Origin: Aeromicrobium sp. | Lineage (GTDB): Bacteria > Actinomycetota > Actinomycetes > Propionibacteriales > Nocardioidaceae | NCBI RefSeq assembly: GCF_014378035.1 | Contig: NZ_JACMOM010000291.1 | Span: 1 to 61,313 of the forward strand | Reading direction: 5' to 3' | Length of the DNA: 61,313 nucleotides | Shown: positions 32,798 to 40,843 of the stretch, piece by piece | Layout of the letters: each line of letters opens with the position of its first letter | Numbering within the stretch: the stretch's first letter is position 1 | Position numbers and translations under genes: made by a program | The notes under the pieces: model-generated | What the model was told of the DNA's origin: nothing | The model's database searches: none | What the model saw: only the letters and a program-made list of their open reading frames with translations

Positions 32798-33513
32798 CCG
32801 AACTGCTCCACGCGGACCGTGTCGCTGCGTACCCCCGCCTCACCGAGGATGCGTCCGACGAAGCTCACGAAGCCGACCGAACCGCAGACGTACGCCCGCT
32901 CGGTGCCGACGGCGAGCTCGGCCAGCTCGTCGGGGTAGATGTGCGCCGCGACGCGCTCGGTGCCGTCTGGTTGAGGCTGGTTCTCGCGGGTCAGCGCGAT
33001 GAAGGCGCCATACTCCTCGAGCTCGTCGACGTACGGAAGCTTGGCACGGGTCTGCGCCGACGCGACAACCGTGAGCAGCGGGGTCGCACCGGTGCGCCGG
33101 GCGAACCGCATCATCGAGATGAACGGCACGACGCCCGAGCCGCCAGCGACGCAGATCGACGGCACCTGCCCGTCCCAGACGAACCATCCGCCGATGGGCC
33201 CGCGCAGCTCGAGCTCATCGCCCACGTCGGCGACGTCGTGCAGGAAGCCGGAAACCTCACCACGCGGCAGGCACTCGATCATCAGCTCGAGCAGTGGGTC
33301 GTCAGGATCGGAGGCGATCGAGTACGACCGTTGGGCGGTGTACCCGTCGGGTGCGCGCAGGCGGACGACGTAGTGCTGCCCCGGCAGGTGGGCGACCCGG
33401 TCGGCGACCTCCAGGCGGATCATGACGAGGGAGCCGGTTGGTCGCGAGATCTCGCGGACGATGCCGGTGGTCCAGCCGCCGGCCGGGGCGGCGGCGTCGG
33501 ACGCTGTGGTCAC
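32785..33513 (-). CDS. FAD/NAD(P)-binding oxidoreductase (ferredoxin reductase-like)
   Basis: Flavin reductase module of 242 residues without an iron-sulfur domain. The FAD motif is RSYSIASDPDDP near 62-73, the pyrophosphate loop PRGEVSGFLHDVADVGDELE near 81-100, and NAD(P) binding is shown by ICVAGGSGVVPFISMMRFA near 115-133 and AYVCGSVGFVSFVG near 213. The GTG at 33511-33513 overlaps the TGA of the sulfite-oxidase-like gene (GTGA), which decides the start. It probably passes electrons from NAD(P)H to or from the molybdoprotein encoded just upstream (inference from coupling). Confidence 0.88.
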   Translation of the reverse strand: MTTASDAAAPAGGWTTGIVREISRPTGSLVMIRLEVADRVAHLPGQHYVVRLRAPDGYTAQRSYSIASDPDDPLLELMIECLPRGEVSGFLHDVADVGDELELRGPIGGWFVWDGQVPSICVAGGSGVVPFISMMRFARRTGATPLLTVVASAQTRAKLPYVDELEEYGAFIALTRENQPQPDGTERVAAHIYPDELAELAVGTERAYVCGSVGFVSFVGRILGEAGVRSDTVRVEQFGPSA

Positions 33514-34124
33514 GCGTCGCCCTGGTAGCGCTGCTCGAGCCACGGGTCACCGCGGTCGTGGTAGCCGTTGCGCTCCCAGAACCCCTGCTCGTCGTGGTCG
33601 AGCAGCTGGATCCGGGTGATCCACTTGGCCGACTTCCAGAAGTACAGGTGCGGAACCAGCATCCGCACAGGTCCGCCATGCTCGGCCGTGAGCGGTGAGC
33701 CGTCGAACTCCCACACGACCCATGCCTTGCCGTCGCGGACGTCGTCGATCGGCAGGTTGGTCGTGTAGCCGGTCGTTGACGTCGCCAGGACGTGCGTCGC
33801 CTCGGACTTCGGTTGCGCCAGGGCGAGCAGCGTGTCGACGCTGACCCCCGTGAACGTCGTGTCGAACTTGGACCAGGTCGTGACGCAGTGGATGTCACCG
33901 TGGTAGCTCGATGCGGGGAGGGCGTGGATGCCGCGCCAGTCCCAGGTGGTGGGAGTCTGCACCAAGCCGTCGACGGTGAGCGACCACGTGTCGATGTCGA
34001 CGACCGGGGTGAGCTCGGCCGACAGGACCGGCCAGCCGCTGCCGGTGTCGTACTGCCCGGGCGCCAGACGGTCGTCGCCGCCGCGGCGGGCGCCACCGGT
34101 GAACCCGCGGGTGAAGCCCGGCAT
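33510..34124 (-). CDS. Sulfite oxidase-like molybdopterin oxidoreductase
   Basis: Mono-domain molybdoenzyme of 204 residues of the sulfite-oxidase/YedY fold. The Mo-ligating cysteine is in YHGDIHCVTTWSKFD near 73-87, and other conserved parts are WSLTVDGLVQTPTTWDWRGI near 46-65, GYTTNLPIDDVRDGKAWVVW, and GGPVRMLVPHLYFWKSAKWI near 148-167. No twin-arginine signal is seen, so it should be cytoplasmic, unlike MsrP/YedY. The ATG (34122-34124) overlaps the stop of the hydrolase gene (TGATG), and its own stop overlaps the reductase start. A two-component redox pair with the downstream FAD/NAD(P) reductase is likely. Substrate unknown. Confidence 0.9.
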   Translation of the reverse strand: MPGFTRGFTGGARRGGDDRLAPGQYDTGSGWPVLSAELTPVVDIDTWSLTVDGLVQTPTTWDWRGIHALPASSYHGDIHCVTTWSKFDTTFTGVSVDTLLALAQPKSEATHVLATSTTGYTTNLPIDDVRDGKAWVVWEFDGSPLTAEHGGPVRMLVPHLYFWKSAKWITRIQLLDHDEQGFWERNGYHDRGDPWLEQRYQGDA

Positions 34125-34963
34125 CAACGCTCCTGGGTGTGAGTGAGGAGGAAGGGGAGCCAGGCGTCCATCAGGCCCTGCGTGTTCTCGACGGCAGGGG
34201 AGTGCGCTGCGTCGGGAACAAGGTGAATCTCGGTACCGAGCAGGCGTGCCATGGAAGCCTGCAGGTCATGGGGCCACGCGTCGTCGTCAACCCCTCGACC
34301 CACCCAGCACGGCAGGCCGAGAGCCCCCACATCGTCGATGACGTCGGGGGCATCGAGCAGGAGAAGGGTCATGGCCTTCAGCGAGGCGGCGGAGTTGCTG
34401 GTGAAGCGGTGAGCGAGAAACCGGGTGATCTGTGCGGGTCGCTTGACACCTTGTTCGCGAAGCTGGTGGATCTGCAGCAGCGGGACCTTGCCGATCGCGG
34501 ACGCGATGCGCCTGAGGGGACGGGTGGGCGTGTCACCGAGCGCGCCAGGACCACTGCACAGCAAGCTCAAGGAGGTCCACCACTCCCGGGAGTCGAGCAC
34601 CGCGCGCTGCGCCACGAGCCCCCCGAAGGAGTGCCCGAGGAGGTGCGATACGGCGAAACGGGATGTGGCTCGCACCGCGAGCGCGTCGGCAGCGAAGCCG
34701 GCCAGGGAGTAATCGTCCTCGGCGGTGCCGGAGGTCTCGAACTGTCCGCGCTGGTCATATGCGGTCGCATCGAGCCCGGCCGCAGCCAGGAGGGGGAGGA
34801 CTGGGGTGAGGTCTTCCTTGCTGCCGGTCCAGCCGGGCACCAGCAGGACGTGGCCCGAAGCGTCGTCGGCGCGGATGACGTGCGCGGCGAACGGTCCTCG
34901 CGACGTCTGGATCGTGGTGGCCTCGACGCCGGGAGGCAGCTCGAGGGACCGTGGGACGCTCAT
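34124..34963 (-). CDS. Alpha/beta hydrolase
   Basis: Alpha/beta-hydrolase of 279 residues. Visible: HVLLVPGWTGSKEDLTPVLP near 38-57 (oxyanion region), DATAYDQRGQFETSGTAEDD near 65-84, the nucleophile elbow LLGHSFGGLVAQRAVLDS near 108-125, and the C-terminal HLVPDAAHSPAVENTQGLMD with the catalytic His. The ATG (34961-34963) overlaps the TGA of the upstream SDR gene as TGATG. It sits second in a four-gene operon with an SDR, a molybdoprotein and a flavin reductase. The substrate is unknown; ester or lactone hydrolysis is plausible. Confidence 0.88.
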   Translation of the reverse strand: MSVPRSLELPPGVEATTIQTSRGPFAAHVIRADDASGHVLLVPGWTGSKEDLTPVLPLLAAAGLDATAYDQRGQFETSGTAEDDYSLAGFAADALAVRATSRFAVSHLLGHSFGGLVAQRAVLDSREWWTSLSLLCSGPGALGDTPTRPLRRIASAIGKVPLLQIHQLREQGVKRPAQITRFLAHRFTSNSAASLKAMTLLLLDAPDVIDDVGALGLPCWVGRGVDDDAWPHDLQASMARLLGTEIHLVPDAAHSPAVENTQGLMDAWLPFLLTHTQER

Positions 34964-35721
34964 CAGCGGCCGCGCCTGGCGACCCGGGTCACCAAGGTCT
35001 TGGGGAGGTACTGGGCGAGGCCGGCGAGCACCTTGTAGCGGAGCGACGGGATGGAGACGGACTTGCGCTTGTCGAGATCCTTGAGAGAGGCCTTGACGAC
35101 ATTGTCGGCGTCGAGCCACATCCACCTGGGTACACCCGAGACGTCCATCTCACCCCGCTGGTGGAACTCGGTGCGCACGAAGCCCGGACAGAGGGCCTGC
35201 ACCGAGATGTTGACGTCGGCGTAGTGGATGTTGGCCCAGCGCGAGATGTTGACGAGCCACGCCTTGTGCGCGGAGTAGGCCCCGCGGGGCGTGAATGCCG
35301 CGACGCTGGCGACATTGATGATCTGCCCGCCCTTGCGCCCGGCCATCGTCTTGATCGCCGCGTCCATCAGGTGCATCGGCGCGCGCACCAGGAGGTCGAG
35401 CTGGCCGTCCTCGGCGGCGACGTCCGTGGTGCCGAACCAGCCGGCCAGCGAGGCCCCGGCGTTGTTGACGAGGAGATCGACGGGTCGAGTCGTGTCGGTG
35501 ACGACGTTGACCGCCGCTCGGACGCCCTCGGGAGCCGCGAGGTCGGCCGTGAGGACGTCGACGGTGACGTCGTGCTTGCTGCGGATCTGTGCCGCCACAG
35601 ACTCCAGCCGGTCGGTCGTACGAGCCACGATGACCAGGTCGAAACCGCGCTTCGCGAGCTCCCTCGCGAACGCATTGCCGATCCCTGAGGTTGCCCCGGT
35701 CACCAGCGCGCGACGTGTCAT
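34963..35721 (-). CDS. Short-chain dehydrogenase/reductase (SDR)
   Basis: NAD(P)-dependent oxidoreductase of 252 residues. Cofactor motif VTGATSGIGNAFARELAKRG near 7-26; VDLLVNNAGASLAGWFG near 80-96; catalytic YSAHK near 151-155 preceded by INVASVAAFTPRG with the Ser. ALCPGFVRTEF near 174 is the usual PG motif. The ATG at 35719-35721 was chosen because it opens directly into the Rossmann strand MTRRALVTG. First gene of the overlapping operon running down to 32785; divergent from the parA gene across 81 bp. Confidence 0.92.
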   Translation of the reverse strand: MTRRALVTGATSGIGNAFARELAKRGFDLVIVARTTDRLESVAAQIRSKHDVTVDVLTADLAAPEGVRAAVNVVTDTTRPVDLLVNNAGASLAGWFGTTDVAAEDGQLDLLVRAPMHLMDAAIKTMAGRKGGQIINVASVAAFTPRGAYSAHKAWLVNISRWANIHYADVNISVQALCPGFVRTEFHQRGEMDVSGVPRWMWLDADNVVKASLKDLDKRKSVSIPSLRYKVLAGLAQYLPKTLVTRVARRGR

Positions 35722-35802
35722 GGCCCAAGCATGCCAAACAACCGGGGACGGGGGTCGGTCGGGCGAACAGGTGAACCGCAGGTCAATGGCACAATAGGCC
35801 CC

Positions 35803-36579
35803 GTGACGACGACGATTGCGGTGGCCAACCAAAAGGGCGGAGTCGCCAAGACGACCACCGTGGTGTCGCTCGGAGCAGCGCTCGCCGAGCTGAAGCAGCG
35901 GGTCCTGCTGGTCGACGTCGACCCACAGGGCAGCCTCACATTCTCACTCGGCATCGACCCCGAAGACCTCGAGATCACCATCGCCGAGGTGCTGCTGGGC
36001 ACCGCGCGCCCCGACGACGCGATCGTCATCACCGATGATGGAATGCACCTGCTGCCCGCCAACATCACCCTCACCCAGGCCGAAGAGAGCCTCGTGGGTC
36101 GCACCGGTCGGGAGCAGCGCCTGCGCGTGGCGCTCGACAAGGTCGCCGACGACTACGACTGGATCCTGATCGACTGCCCGCCGACGCTCGGTGTGCTCAC
36201 GGTCGGCGCCCTCTCGGCGGCGCAGAAGGTGCTCATCCCGCTGCAGGCCGAGACGCTGTCGCACCGGGGCGTGGGCCAGCTGCTCGACACGATCTATGAC
36301 GTGCGCCAGTTCATCAACTCCTCGCTGGAGATCATGGGGGTGCTGCCCACGATGTATGACGGCCGCACCAAGCACGCCCAGAACGTCCTGCAGGCGATCC
36401 GCGACACGTACGACCTGCCGATCGTGACGCCGCCGATCCCCAAGACGATTCGGTTCGCCGAGGCGCCGGCGATCGGCCGATCGGTGTTGTCCACCGCCAA
36501 GAACCACAAGGGCGCCGAGGCCTACCGACAGGTGGCCGCCGGAATCCTGGCGGCCAGCGCGACGTCCCGAAAGAAGTAG
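35803..36579 (+). CDS. ParA/Soj-family ATPase (orphan)
   Basis: Deviant-Walker ATPase of 258 residues related to ParA/Soj. Motif IAVANQKGGVAKTTTVVSLG near 5-24, Walker A' VLLVDVDPQGSLTFSLG near 34-50, and LIDCPPTLGVLTVGAL near 123-138. Known ParA proteins position DNA or protein cargo on the nucleoid or membrane. There is no parB-like partner here, so a chromosomal partition role is unlikely; mycobacteria have a similar orphan gene near the same neighbours (Rv3213c, from memory). Start GTG 35803; CACAAT lies 7 nt upstream, possibly a leaderless promoter. Confidence 0.9.
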   Translation: MTTTIAVANQKGGVAKTTTVVSLGAALAELKQRVLLVDVDPQGSLTFSLGIDPEDLEITIAEVLLGTARPDDAIVITDDGMHLLPANITLTQAEESLVGRTGREQRLRVALDKVADDYDWILIDCPPTLGVLTVGALSAAQKVLIPLQAETLSHRGVGQLLDTIYDVRQFINSSLEIMGVLPTMYDGRTKHAQNVLQAIRDTYDLPIVTPPIPKTIRFAEAPAIGRSVLSTAKNHKGAEAYRQVAAGILAASATSRKK

Positions 36580-36608
36580 CGGGCGCTGATCCGCGGCACG
36601 CCTCGCCT

Positions 36609-36678
36609 CGAACGCAATCTCGCCAGCGGAGTCGTTCACCTGCATCACCGTAGAACTGCCCGAACGCAATGGCGAGAT
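36609..36678. repeat. Direct and inverted repeat pair upstream of the transpeptidase gene
   Basis: CGAACGCAAT occurs at 36609-36618 and 36661-36670, exactly 52 bp apart. The adjoining ATCTCGCCA (36617-36625) is the reverse complement of TGGCGAGAT (36670-36678). The cluster lies just upstream of the -10 at 36704 and could be a double operator. Confidence 0.5.
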
Positions 36679-36703
36679 CACCAGACGGTGGAGCGGTCGC
36701 CGT

Positions 36704-36709
36704 TAAGAT
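36704..36709 (+). promoter_or_regulatory. Probable -10 box of the L,D-transpeptidase gene
   Basis: TAAGAT ends 7 nt before the ATG at 36717, which opens the signal-anchor frame. The spacing suggests a leaderless transcript. Confidence 0.45.
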
Positions 36710-36716
36710 GGCTGGC

Positions 36717-37479
36717 ATGGCCAGGCACCGCCCGCTCCTAGAACAGGTCCGCAGTCGCGGCCGCATCGGTGTGCTCGCGCTGGCTTTCGGGGTCACGATC
36801 GCCGTGGGTGGCACGGCGATCGGCGCCCTGCCACAGCTGAAGGCCGACCGGGCGTGCGGGGCCGCGGCCGGCGGGGGGGGCCGGGGCGTCCCGCCCCCGG
36901 CCACAGCGGAAGGCCGCCCGGGCGCCGGCCGACACCGTGTCGGCCGCGAGTCCCGCCTCGATCGAGACGGCAACGCTCGACGCCATCGCAGTGCCCAGGG
37001 CGAAGCCCCAGGGCTCCACGCCCACGGAGGCGACAACATCACCGCGCGCTGCCATGAGCGCGACGAAGGTCGCTGCCCTCCCCGACGGCTCCGGCAGCGG
37101 CCGACGGATCGTGTTCGACCAGAGTGACCAGCGCGTGTGGCTCGTCGGCAGCGGCGGCGTCGTCAAGCGCACCTACCGGGTCTCGGGCAGCCGATTCGAC
37201 AATCTGCGTCCGGGTATGTTCTCGGTGCAGTCGCGCAGCCGCCACGCTGTCTCGTACGACTACTCGGGCAGCCTCGAGTACTTCGTCCGATTCGCCACCG
37301 GCGTCTCCGCGCCGATCGGTTTCCACGCGGTGCCTCGCGACAACGCCGGCACCCTCGAGCAGACGAAGGCCCAGCTCGGCACACCGCTGTCGGCTGGCTG
37401 CGTCCGGCAATGGAGACCCGACGCGATAGCCCTGTGGGACTTCGCGCCGGTGGGCACCACCGTCGTCGTCACGGACTAG
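36717..37479 (+). CDS. L,D-transpeptidase, frame broken at a G8 run
   Basis: YkuD-type L,D-transpeptidase that would cross-link peptidoglycan stems. The N-terminal export signal (MARHRPLLEQVRSRGRIGVL, then hydrophobic ALAFGVTIAVGGTAIGAL) is in one frame from the ATG at 36717. The catalytic domain (IGFHAVPRDNAGTLEQTKAQ and LSAGCVRQWRPDAIALW with the active Cys) is in another frame, ending at 37479. The two frames meet at GCGGGGGGGG (36871-36880): with seven G instead of eight they join into one protein of about 250 residues. A GTG at 36937 can start the catalytic half alone, but without export. Either a sequencing/assembly error, a mutation, or slippage-based switching. Confidence 0.8.
36873..36880 (+). 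repeat. G8 homopolymer at the frame change
   Basis: A run of eight G lies where the signal-anchor frame and the catalytic frame of the transpeptidase separate. Removal of one G restores one continuous frame. A second G8 run (18944-18951) lies in a non-coding gap. Confidence 0.8.
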
Positions 37480-37522
37480 AACCACCGGCCTGCAAGGCCG
37501 CCATCAGCACGGCTGGGGGAGG

Positions 37523-38986
37523 TCAGTCGTTCTTGGCGACCGGGGCCCCGCCGCGTGAGCGTGTGCGGCTGCGGTTGCGACGCGGACGCTGTGCAGACTC
37601 GCTGCCCTTGTCGCCCGACCCGGCGCTGTTGCCGTCTCCACCGCCGGACTGCGCTGACTTCTGCTCGCCGCCACGGCCCGCACGGTCGCCGCCGCGGCCA
37701 CCGCTGTTTCCGCTGCCGCCGCCGGAGCGGCCACGGCCTCCACGGTCGTCGTCCTTGCGGGGCTCGCGGGGTGATGCCGCCTTGGGCCGACCCTTGTCGT
37801 CGCGGCTGATGCCGAGGTCGTGGAACAGGTGGTCGGATGTCGAGTAGGTCTCCAGCGGCTCGTCGAACGGAAGGCCGAGAGCGGTGTTGATCATCTTCCA
37901 GCGCGCGAGGTCGGCCCAGTCGACGAACGTCACGGCGATGCCGGTGGCGCCCGCGCGGCCCGTGCGGCCGATGCGGTGGACGTAGGTCTTGTCGTCCTCG
38001 GGGCAGTTGTAGTTGATGACGTGCGAGATGCCGGCGACATCGATGCCGCGAGCCGCGACGTCGGTCGCGACGAGAATGTTGATCTTGCCCTCGCGGAATC
38101 GGGTGAGCGCCTTCTCGCGGGCAGGCTGCGCCATGTCCCCGTGCAGCGGAGACGCAGGGAATCCGCGGTCGATGAGCTCGTCGGCGACGCGCTGGGCGGT
38201 GCGCTTGGTCCGCGTGAACACCAGGACCTTGCCGACGTCGTCGGCCTGCAGGATGCGACCGACGATCTCGGCCTTGTCCATCTCATGTGCCTGCCAGACG
38301 AACTGTGCCGTGGCCGGCACCATCTGGGTGTCCTCGCCGGACTCGGCACGGATGTTCATGGGGTGGCGCATGTGCTTGCGGGCCAGCCCGACGATCGCGC
38401 CCGGCATGGTCGCCGAGAACAGCATCGTCTGGCGGGTCTCGGGCGTCTTGGCGAGGATCGACTCGACGTCGGGCAGGAAGCCCAGATCGAGCATCTCATC
38501 GGCCTCGTCGAGCACCAGCGACTTGACGTGCGAGAGGTCGAGCGCGCCGCGATTGGCCAGATCGAGCAGCCGACCGGGGGTGCCGACGACGATGTCGACT
38601 CCGGACTCGAGTGCGTCGAGCTGTGACTCGTAGGGGACGCCGCCGTAGATCGTGAGGTTGCGGGTGCCGCGTCGCTTGGAGGCGACGGCGATGTCACTGG
38701 CGACCTGGATCGCGAGCTCTCGGGTCGGCGCGACGATGAGGGCCTGCGGCTTGCCGGCGACGACCTGGTCGTAGTCGGCGTCGTGCGGGGCGACGGTGCG
38801 TTGGATGACCGGGATGCCGAAGGCAAGTGTCTTGCCGGTTCCGGTGCGCGCCTGACCGATGAGGTCAGTGCCCATCAGTGCCACGGAGAGGGTCATCTCC
38901 TGGATCGGGAACGGGTTCTCGATGCCAACGTCAATCAATGCGTCGGCGATCTCGGGCATGACGCCCAGATCTTTGAACGTAGTCAG
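37523..38986 (-). CDS. DEAD-box RNA helicase
   Basis: RNA helicase of about 487 residues. Motifs in order: Q-motif (PFPIQ with upstream TTFKDLG aromatic), ARTGTGKT, APTRELA, TPGRLLD, VLDEADEMLD, FSAT, LVFTRTKRTA, HGDMAQ, ATDVAARGIDV and HRIGRTGRAG. The C-terminal tail from about 400 is Gly/Arg/Ser-rich, an RNA-binding tail. The first ATG in frame (38957-38959) would cut off the aromatic residue of the Q-motif. The better start is a CTG at 38984-38986, reading (M)TTFKDLGVMPEIADAL. An in-frame TGA sits further upstream, as does a TAGAAT promoter near 39030. Expected role: mRNA or rRNA remodelling, often in the cold. Confidence 0.9.
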   Translation of the reverse strand: MTTFKDLGVMPEIADALIDVGIENPFPIQEMTLSVALMGTDLIGQARTGTGKTLAFGIPVIQRTVAPHDADYDQVVAGKPQALIVAPTRELAIQVASDIAVASKRRGTRNLTIYGGVPYESQLDALESGVDIVVGTPGRLLDLANRGALDLSHVKSLVLDEADEMLDLGFLPDVESILAKTPETRQTMLFSATMPGAIVGLARKHMRHPMNIRAESGEDTQMVPATAQFVWQAHEMDKAEIVGRILQADDVGKVLVFTRTKRTAQRVADELIDRGFPASPLHGDMAQPAREKALTRFREGKINILVATDVAARGIDVAGISHVINYNCPEDDKTYVHRIGRTGRAGATGIAVTFVDWADLARWKMINTALGLPFDEPLETYSTSDHLFHDLGISRDDKGRPKAASPREPRKDDDRGGRGRSGGGSGNSGGRGGDRAGRGGEQKSAQSGGGDGNSAGSGDKGSESAQRPRRNRSRTRSRGGAPVAKND

Positions 38987-39072
38987 GGTCTTCTCGAATT
39001 CTTCAGATTCGTGGATGTACCGGTCTCATTCTAACGTCTGCACCTGCCGCTCCCGCGCTACGCTGCGGAGTC

Positions 39073-39771
39073 ATGGCTTCCAAGGGCAGATCCACACCAT
39101 TCACCATCGACGATCCGGTCTACCGGACCGGGGTCATCGAGCTGCTCGGGTTGCTCGCCTACGGAGAGATGAGCGCCTTCGAGCGGCTCTCGGAGGATGC
39201 CAAGATGGCACCCGACCTGCCGACCAAGGTCGAGATCGTGGCGATGGCCACGGGCGAGTTCGGCCACTTCCTGCTTCTGCGCGACCGGTTGTCTGAGCTG
39301 GGCGAGGACCCGTACGAGTCGATGGCTCCGTTTGCTGCGACGTTCGAGCGTTTCCACCGGCAGACCGCGCCGTCCGACTGGCTGGAGGGACTCGTCAAGG
39401 CCTACGTCGGCGACGGCCTGGCCGCAGACTTCTACCGCGAGATCGCCGCCTACCTCGACGCGGAGACACGCGCCCTGGTGCTCGACACGCTGAGTGGTAC
39501 CGGCAACTCCGACTTCGTGGTCGGCGCCGTGTGCGGCGCCATCGCTTCTGAGCCGCGGGTCGGCGGGAGGCTGGCGCTGTGGGGTCGCAGGTTGATGGGC
39601 GAGGCGCTGAGCCAGGCGCAGATGGTCGTCGCCGAACGCGACGCACTGAGCGTCGTGCTGGTCGGCGGTGTCGACCACCCGGGCATGGACCTCGCCGGCA
39701 TCGGGCGGATGTTCACCCGCATCACCGAGGCCCATGCCAAACGCATGGCCAAGCTCGGCCTCGCCGCCTAA
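39073..39771 (+). CDS. Ferritin-like protein (tRNA-(ms2io6A)-hydroxylase-like family)
   Basis: Protein of 232 residues predicted to be a four-helix ferritin-like di-iron fold. Helix 1 holds VIELLGLLAYGEMSAFERLS (Glu near 32 and 37), helix 2 VEIVAMATGEFGHFLLLRDR (Glu and His near 62-66), the later pair includes YREIAAYLD near 121-129 and LMGEALSQAQMVVAERDALS near 176-195. The fold is like MiaE-type hydroxylases but the role is unknown. The gene is divergent from the DEAD-box helicase and convergent with DUF3107, as in the mycobacterial Rv3208-Rv3211 region (from memory). Confidence 0.8.
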   Translation: MASKGRSTPFTIDDPVYRTGVIELLGLLAYGEMSAFERLSEDAKMAPDLPTKVEIVAMATGEFGHFLLLRDRLSELGEDPYESMAPFAATFERFHRQTAPSDWLEGLVKAYVGDGLAADFYREIAAYLDAETRALVLDTLSGTGNSDFVVGAVCGAIASEPRVGGRLALWGRRLMGEALSQAQMVVAERDALSVVLVGGVDHPGMDLAGIGRMFTRITEAHAKRMAKLGLAA

Positions 39772-39809
39772 CCCCCCGTGGGCGGTGGATCGCCGCCGCA
39801 GGGTTGGGG

Positions 39810-40055
39810 TTACTTCGCGGCAGCAGCGTTGAGACCGAAGCCGACCTTGCGCTCGGAGTCGGACGTGAAGTCGAGGTAGGCGACCCTCGCAGCCGGCACC
39901 GCGACGGTGCGTCCCTTGTCATCGGTGAGGATGAACACCGAGTCGTCCTTGAGGGCCTTGCTCAGGGCGTCGAGCACAGCCTGAGGCTCGGCCTCGGTTG
40001 CCACTGACAGCTCACGGGCGGCGTACTGCACGCCAATCTTGACCTCCACGGTCAC
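39810..40055 (-). CDS. DUF3107 protein
   Basis: Small protein of 81 residues of the DUF3107 family (TB9.4 in mycobacteria, from memory). It opens MTVEVKIGVQYAARELSVAT and ends with VAYLDFTSDSERKVGFGLNA. Function unknown; the compact beta-rich pattern suggests a small binding protein. The GTG at 40053-40055 overlaps the TGA of the TetR-family gene by 4 nt (GTGA), with AAGGAG just upstream; a second GTG two codons on is also possible. Co-transcribed with the TetR regulator. Confidence 0.9.
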   Translation of the reverse strand: MTVEVKIGVQYAARELSVATEAEPQAVLDALSKALKDDSVFILTDDKGRTVAVPAARVAYLDFTSDSERKVGFGLNAAAAK

Positions 40056-40699
40056 TCATCTCCTTGAATGTTGTCGTCATCTTTGTCTCGGGGAAAACCG
40101 CCGATGCCTCGCCACGCGAGGCCGGCGACGAGCTGGACAGCTTCGCTGCGGGTGAGGGTCGAGTCCTGCGACAGCCAGTTGCGGGCGCCGACATGACCCA
40201 TGCCGACAAGGCTCACGGCCAGGAGGTGCGACGAGGCACTGGGCAGGCCGGTGTCCTCATGGATGACCTCGGCGATGGCGGCGGCCGACTCCTCGATGAC
40301 GCGGTCGATCTGCTCGCGAACCGACGGGTCGCTGGTGAGGTCAGACTCGAAGACCAACCGGAACGCCGCGCCCTGGTCGGCGACATAGTCGTACCACAGC
40401 TCCATCGTGGCCCGGACGCGCTTGCGGTTGTCGTTGGTGCTGGCCAGCGCCGTCTTGACCCCGGCGATGACGGTGTCGCAGGACGTCTCGAGCAACGCGA
40501 GGTAGAGGTCGAGCTTGCCGGGGAAGTGCTGGTAGAGCACTGGCTTGGAGACTCCGGCCCGCTCGGCGATCTCGTCCATCGAGGCGGAGTGGTAGCCCTG
40601 CTCGACGAAGACCTCGAGCGCGACGTCGAGAAGCTGGGCTCGACGCGCGGTCCGCGGCAGGCGGCTCGTACGCGGTCGTAGCGGGATGGCTTCAGTCAC
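40052..40699 (-). CDS. TetR-family transcriptional regulator (FasR-like)
   Basis: Regulator of 215 residues. The N-terminal helix-turn-helix lies at about 18-65 (RRAQLLDVALEVFVEQGYHS, then SMDEIAERAGVSKPVLYQHF). The rest is an all-helical ligand domain. Its setting beside DUF3107, moeZ and the ferritin-like gene matches the place of FasR, the acyl-CoA-responsive fatty acid synthesis regulator of mycobacteria (from memory; orthology inferred). The GTG at 40697-40699 lies 7 nt after TAGGAT. The promoter carries ACGACCTACTA, half of the perfect palindrome before the acyl-CoA dehydrogenase at 6.6 kb, so it may control itself and that gene. Confidence 0.9.
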   Translation of the reverse strand: MTEAIPLRPRTSRLPRTARRAQLLDVALEVFVEQGYHSASMDEIAERAGVSKPVLYQHFPGKLDLYLALLETSCDTVIAGVKTALASTNDNRKRVRATMELWYDYVADQGAAFRLVFESDLTSDPSVREQIDRVIEESAAAIAEVIHEDTGLPSASSHLLAVSLVGMGHVGARNWLSQDSTLTRSEAVQLVAGLAWRGIGGFPRDKDDDNIQGDE

Positions 40700-40706
40700 A
40701 CCCTGA

Positions 40707-40721
40707 ATCCTAGTAGGTCGT
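40707..40721 (-). promoter_or_regulatory. TetR gene promoter with operator half-site
   Basis: On the minus strand ACGACCTACTA (40711-40721) runs into TAGGAT (40707-40712), the -10 box, which ends 7 nt before the GTG. The 11-bp motif equals one half plus centre of the palindrome at 6609-6628; the other arm is not conserved here. Confidence 0.55.
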
Positions 40722-40843
40722 GCCCGACATGCGGACGGGCGGCGCGGCGACGGCCCCCAGCGGGAACAATGGGAGCCGGGCGCGTTGTTATGCCACCGTC
40801 CCCGTTCGGACTGCAGACAAAGAACCGCACCAAAGGAGAACCC

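Noticed and set aside
35803-36579. ParA as part of a plasmid or chromosome partition locus
   Set aside because: No parB gene or parS-like 16-bp repeats are seen nearby; the gene is an orphan among housekeeping genes.
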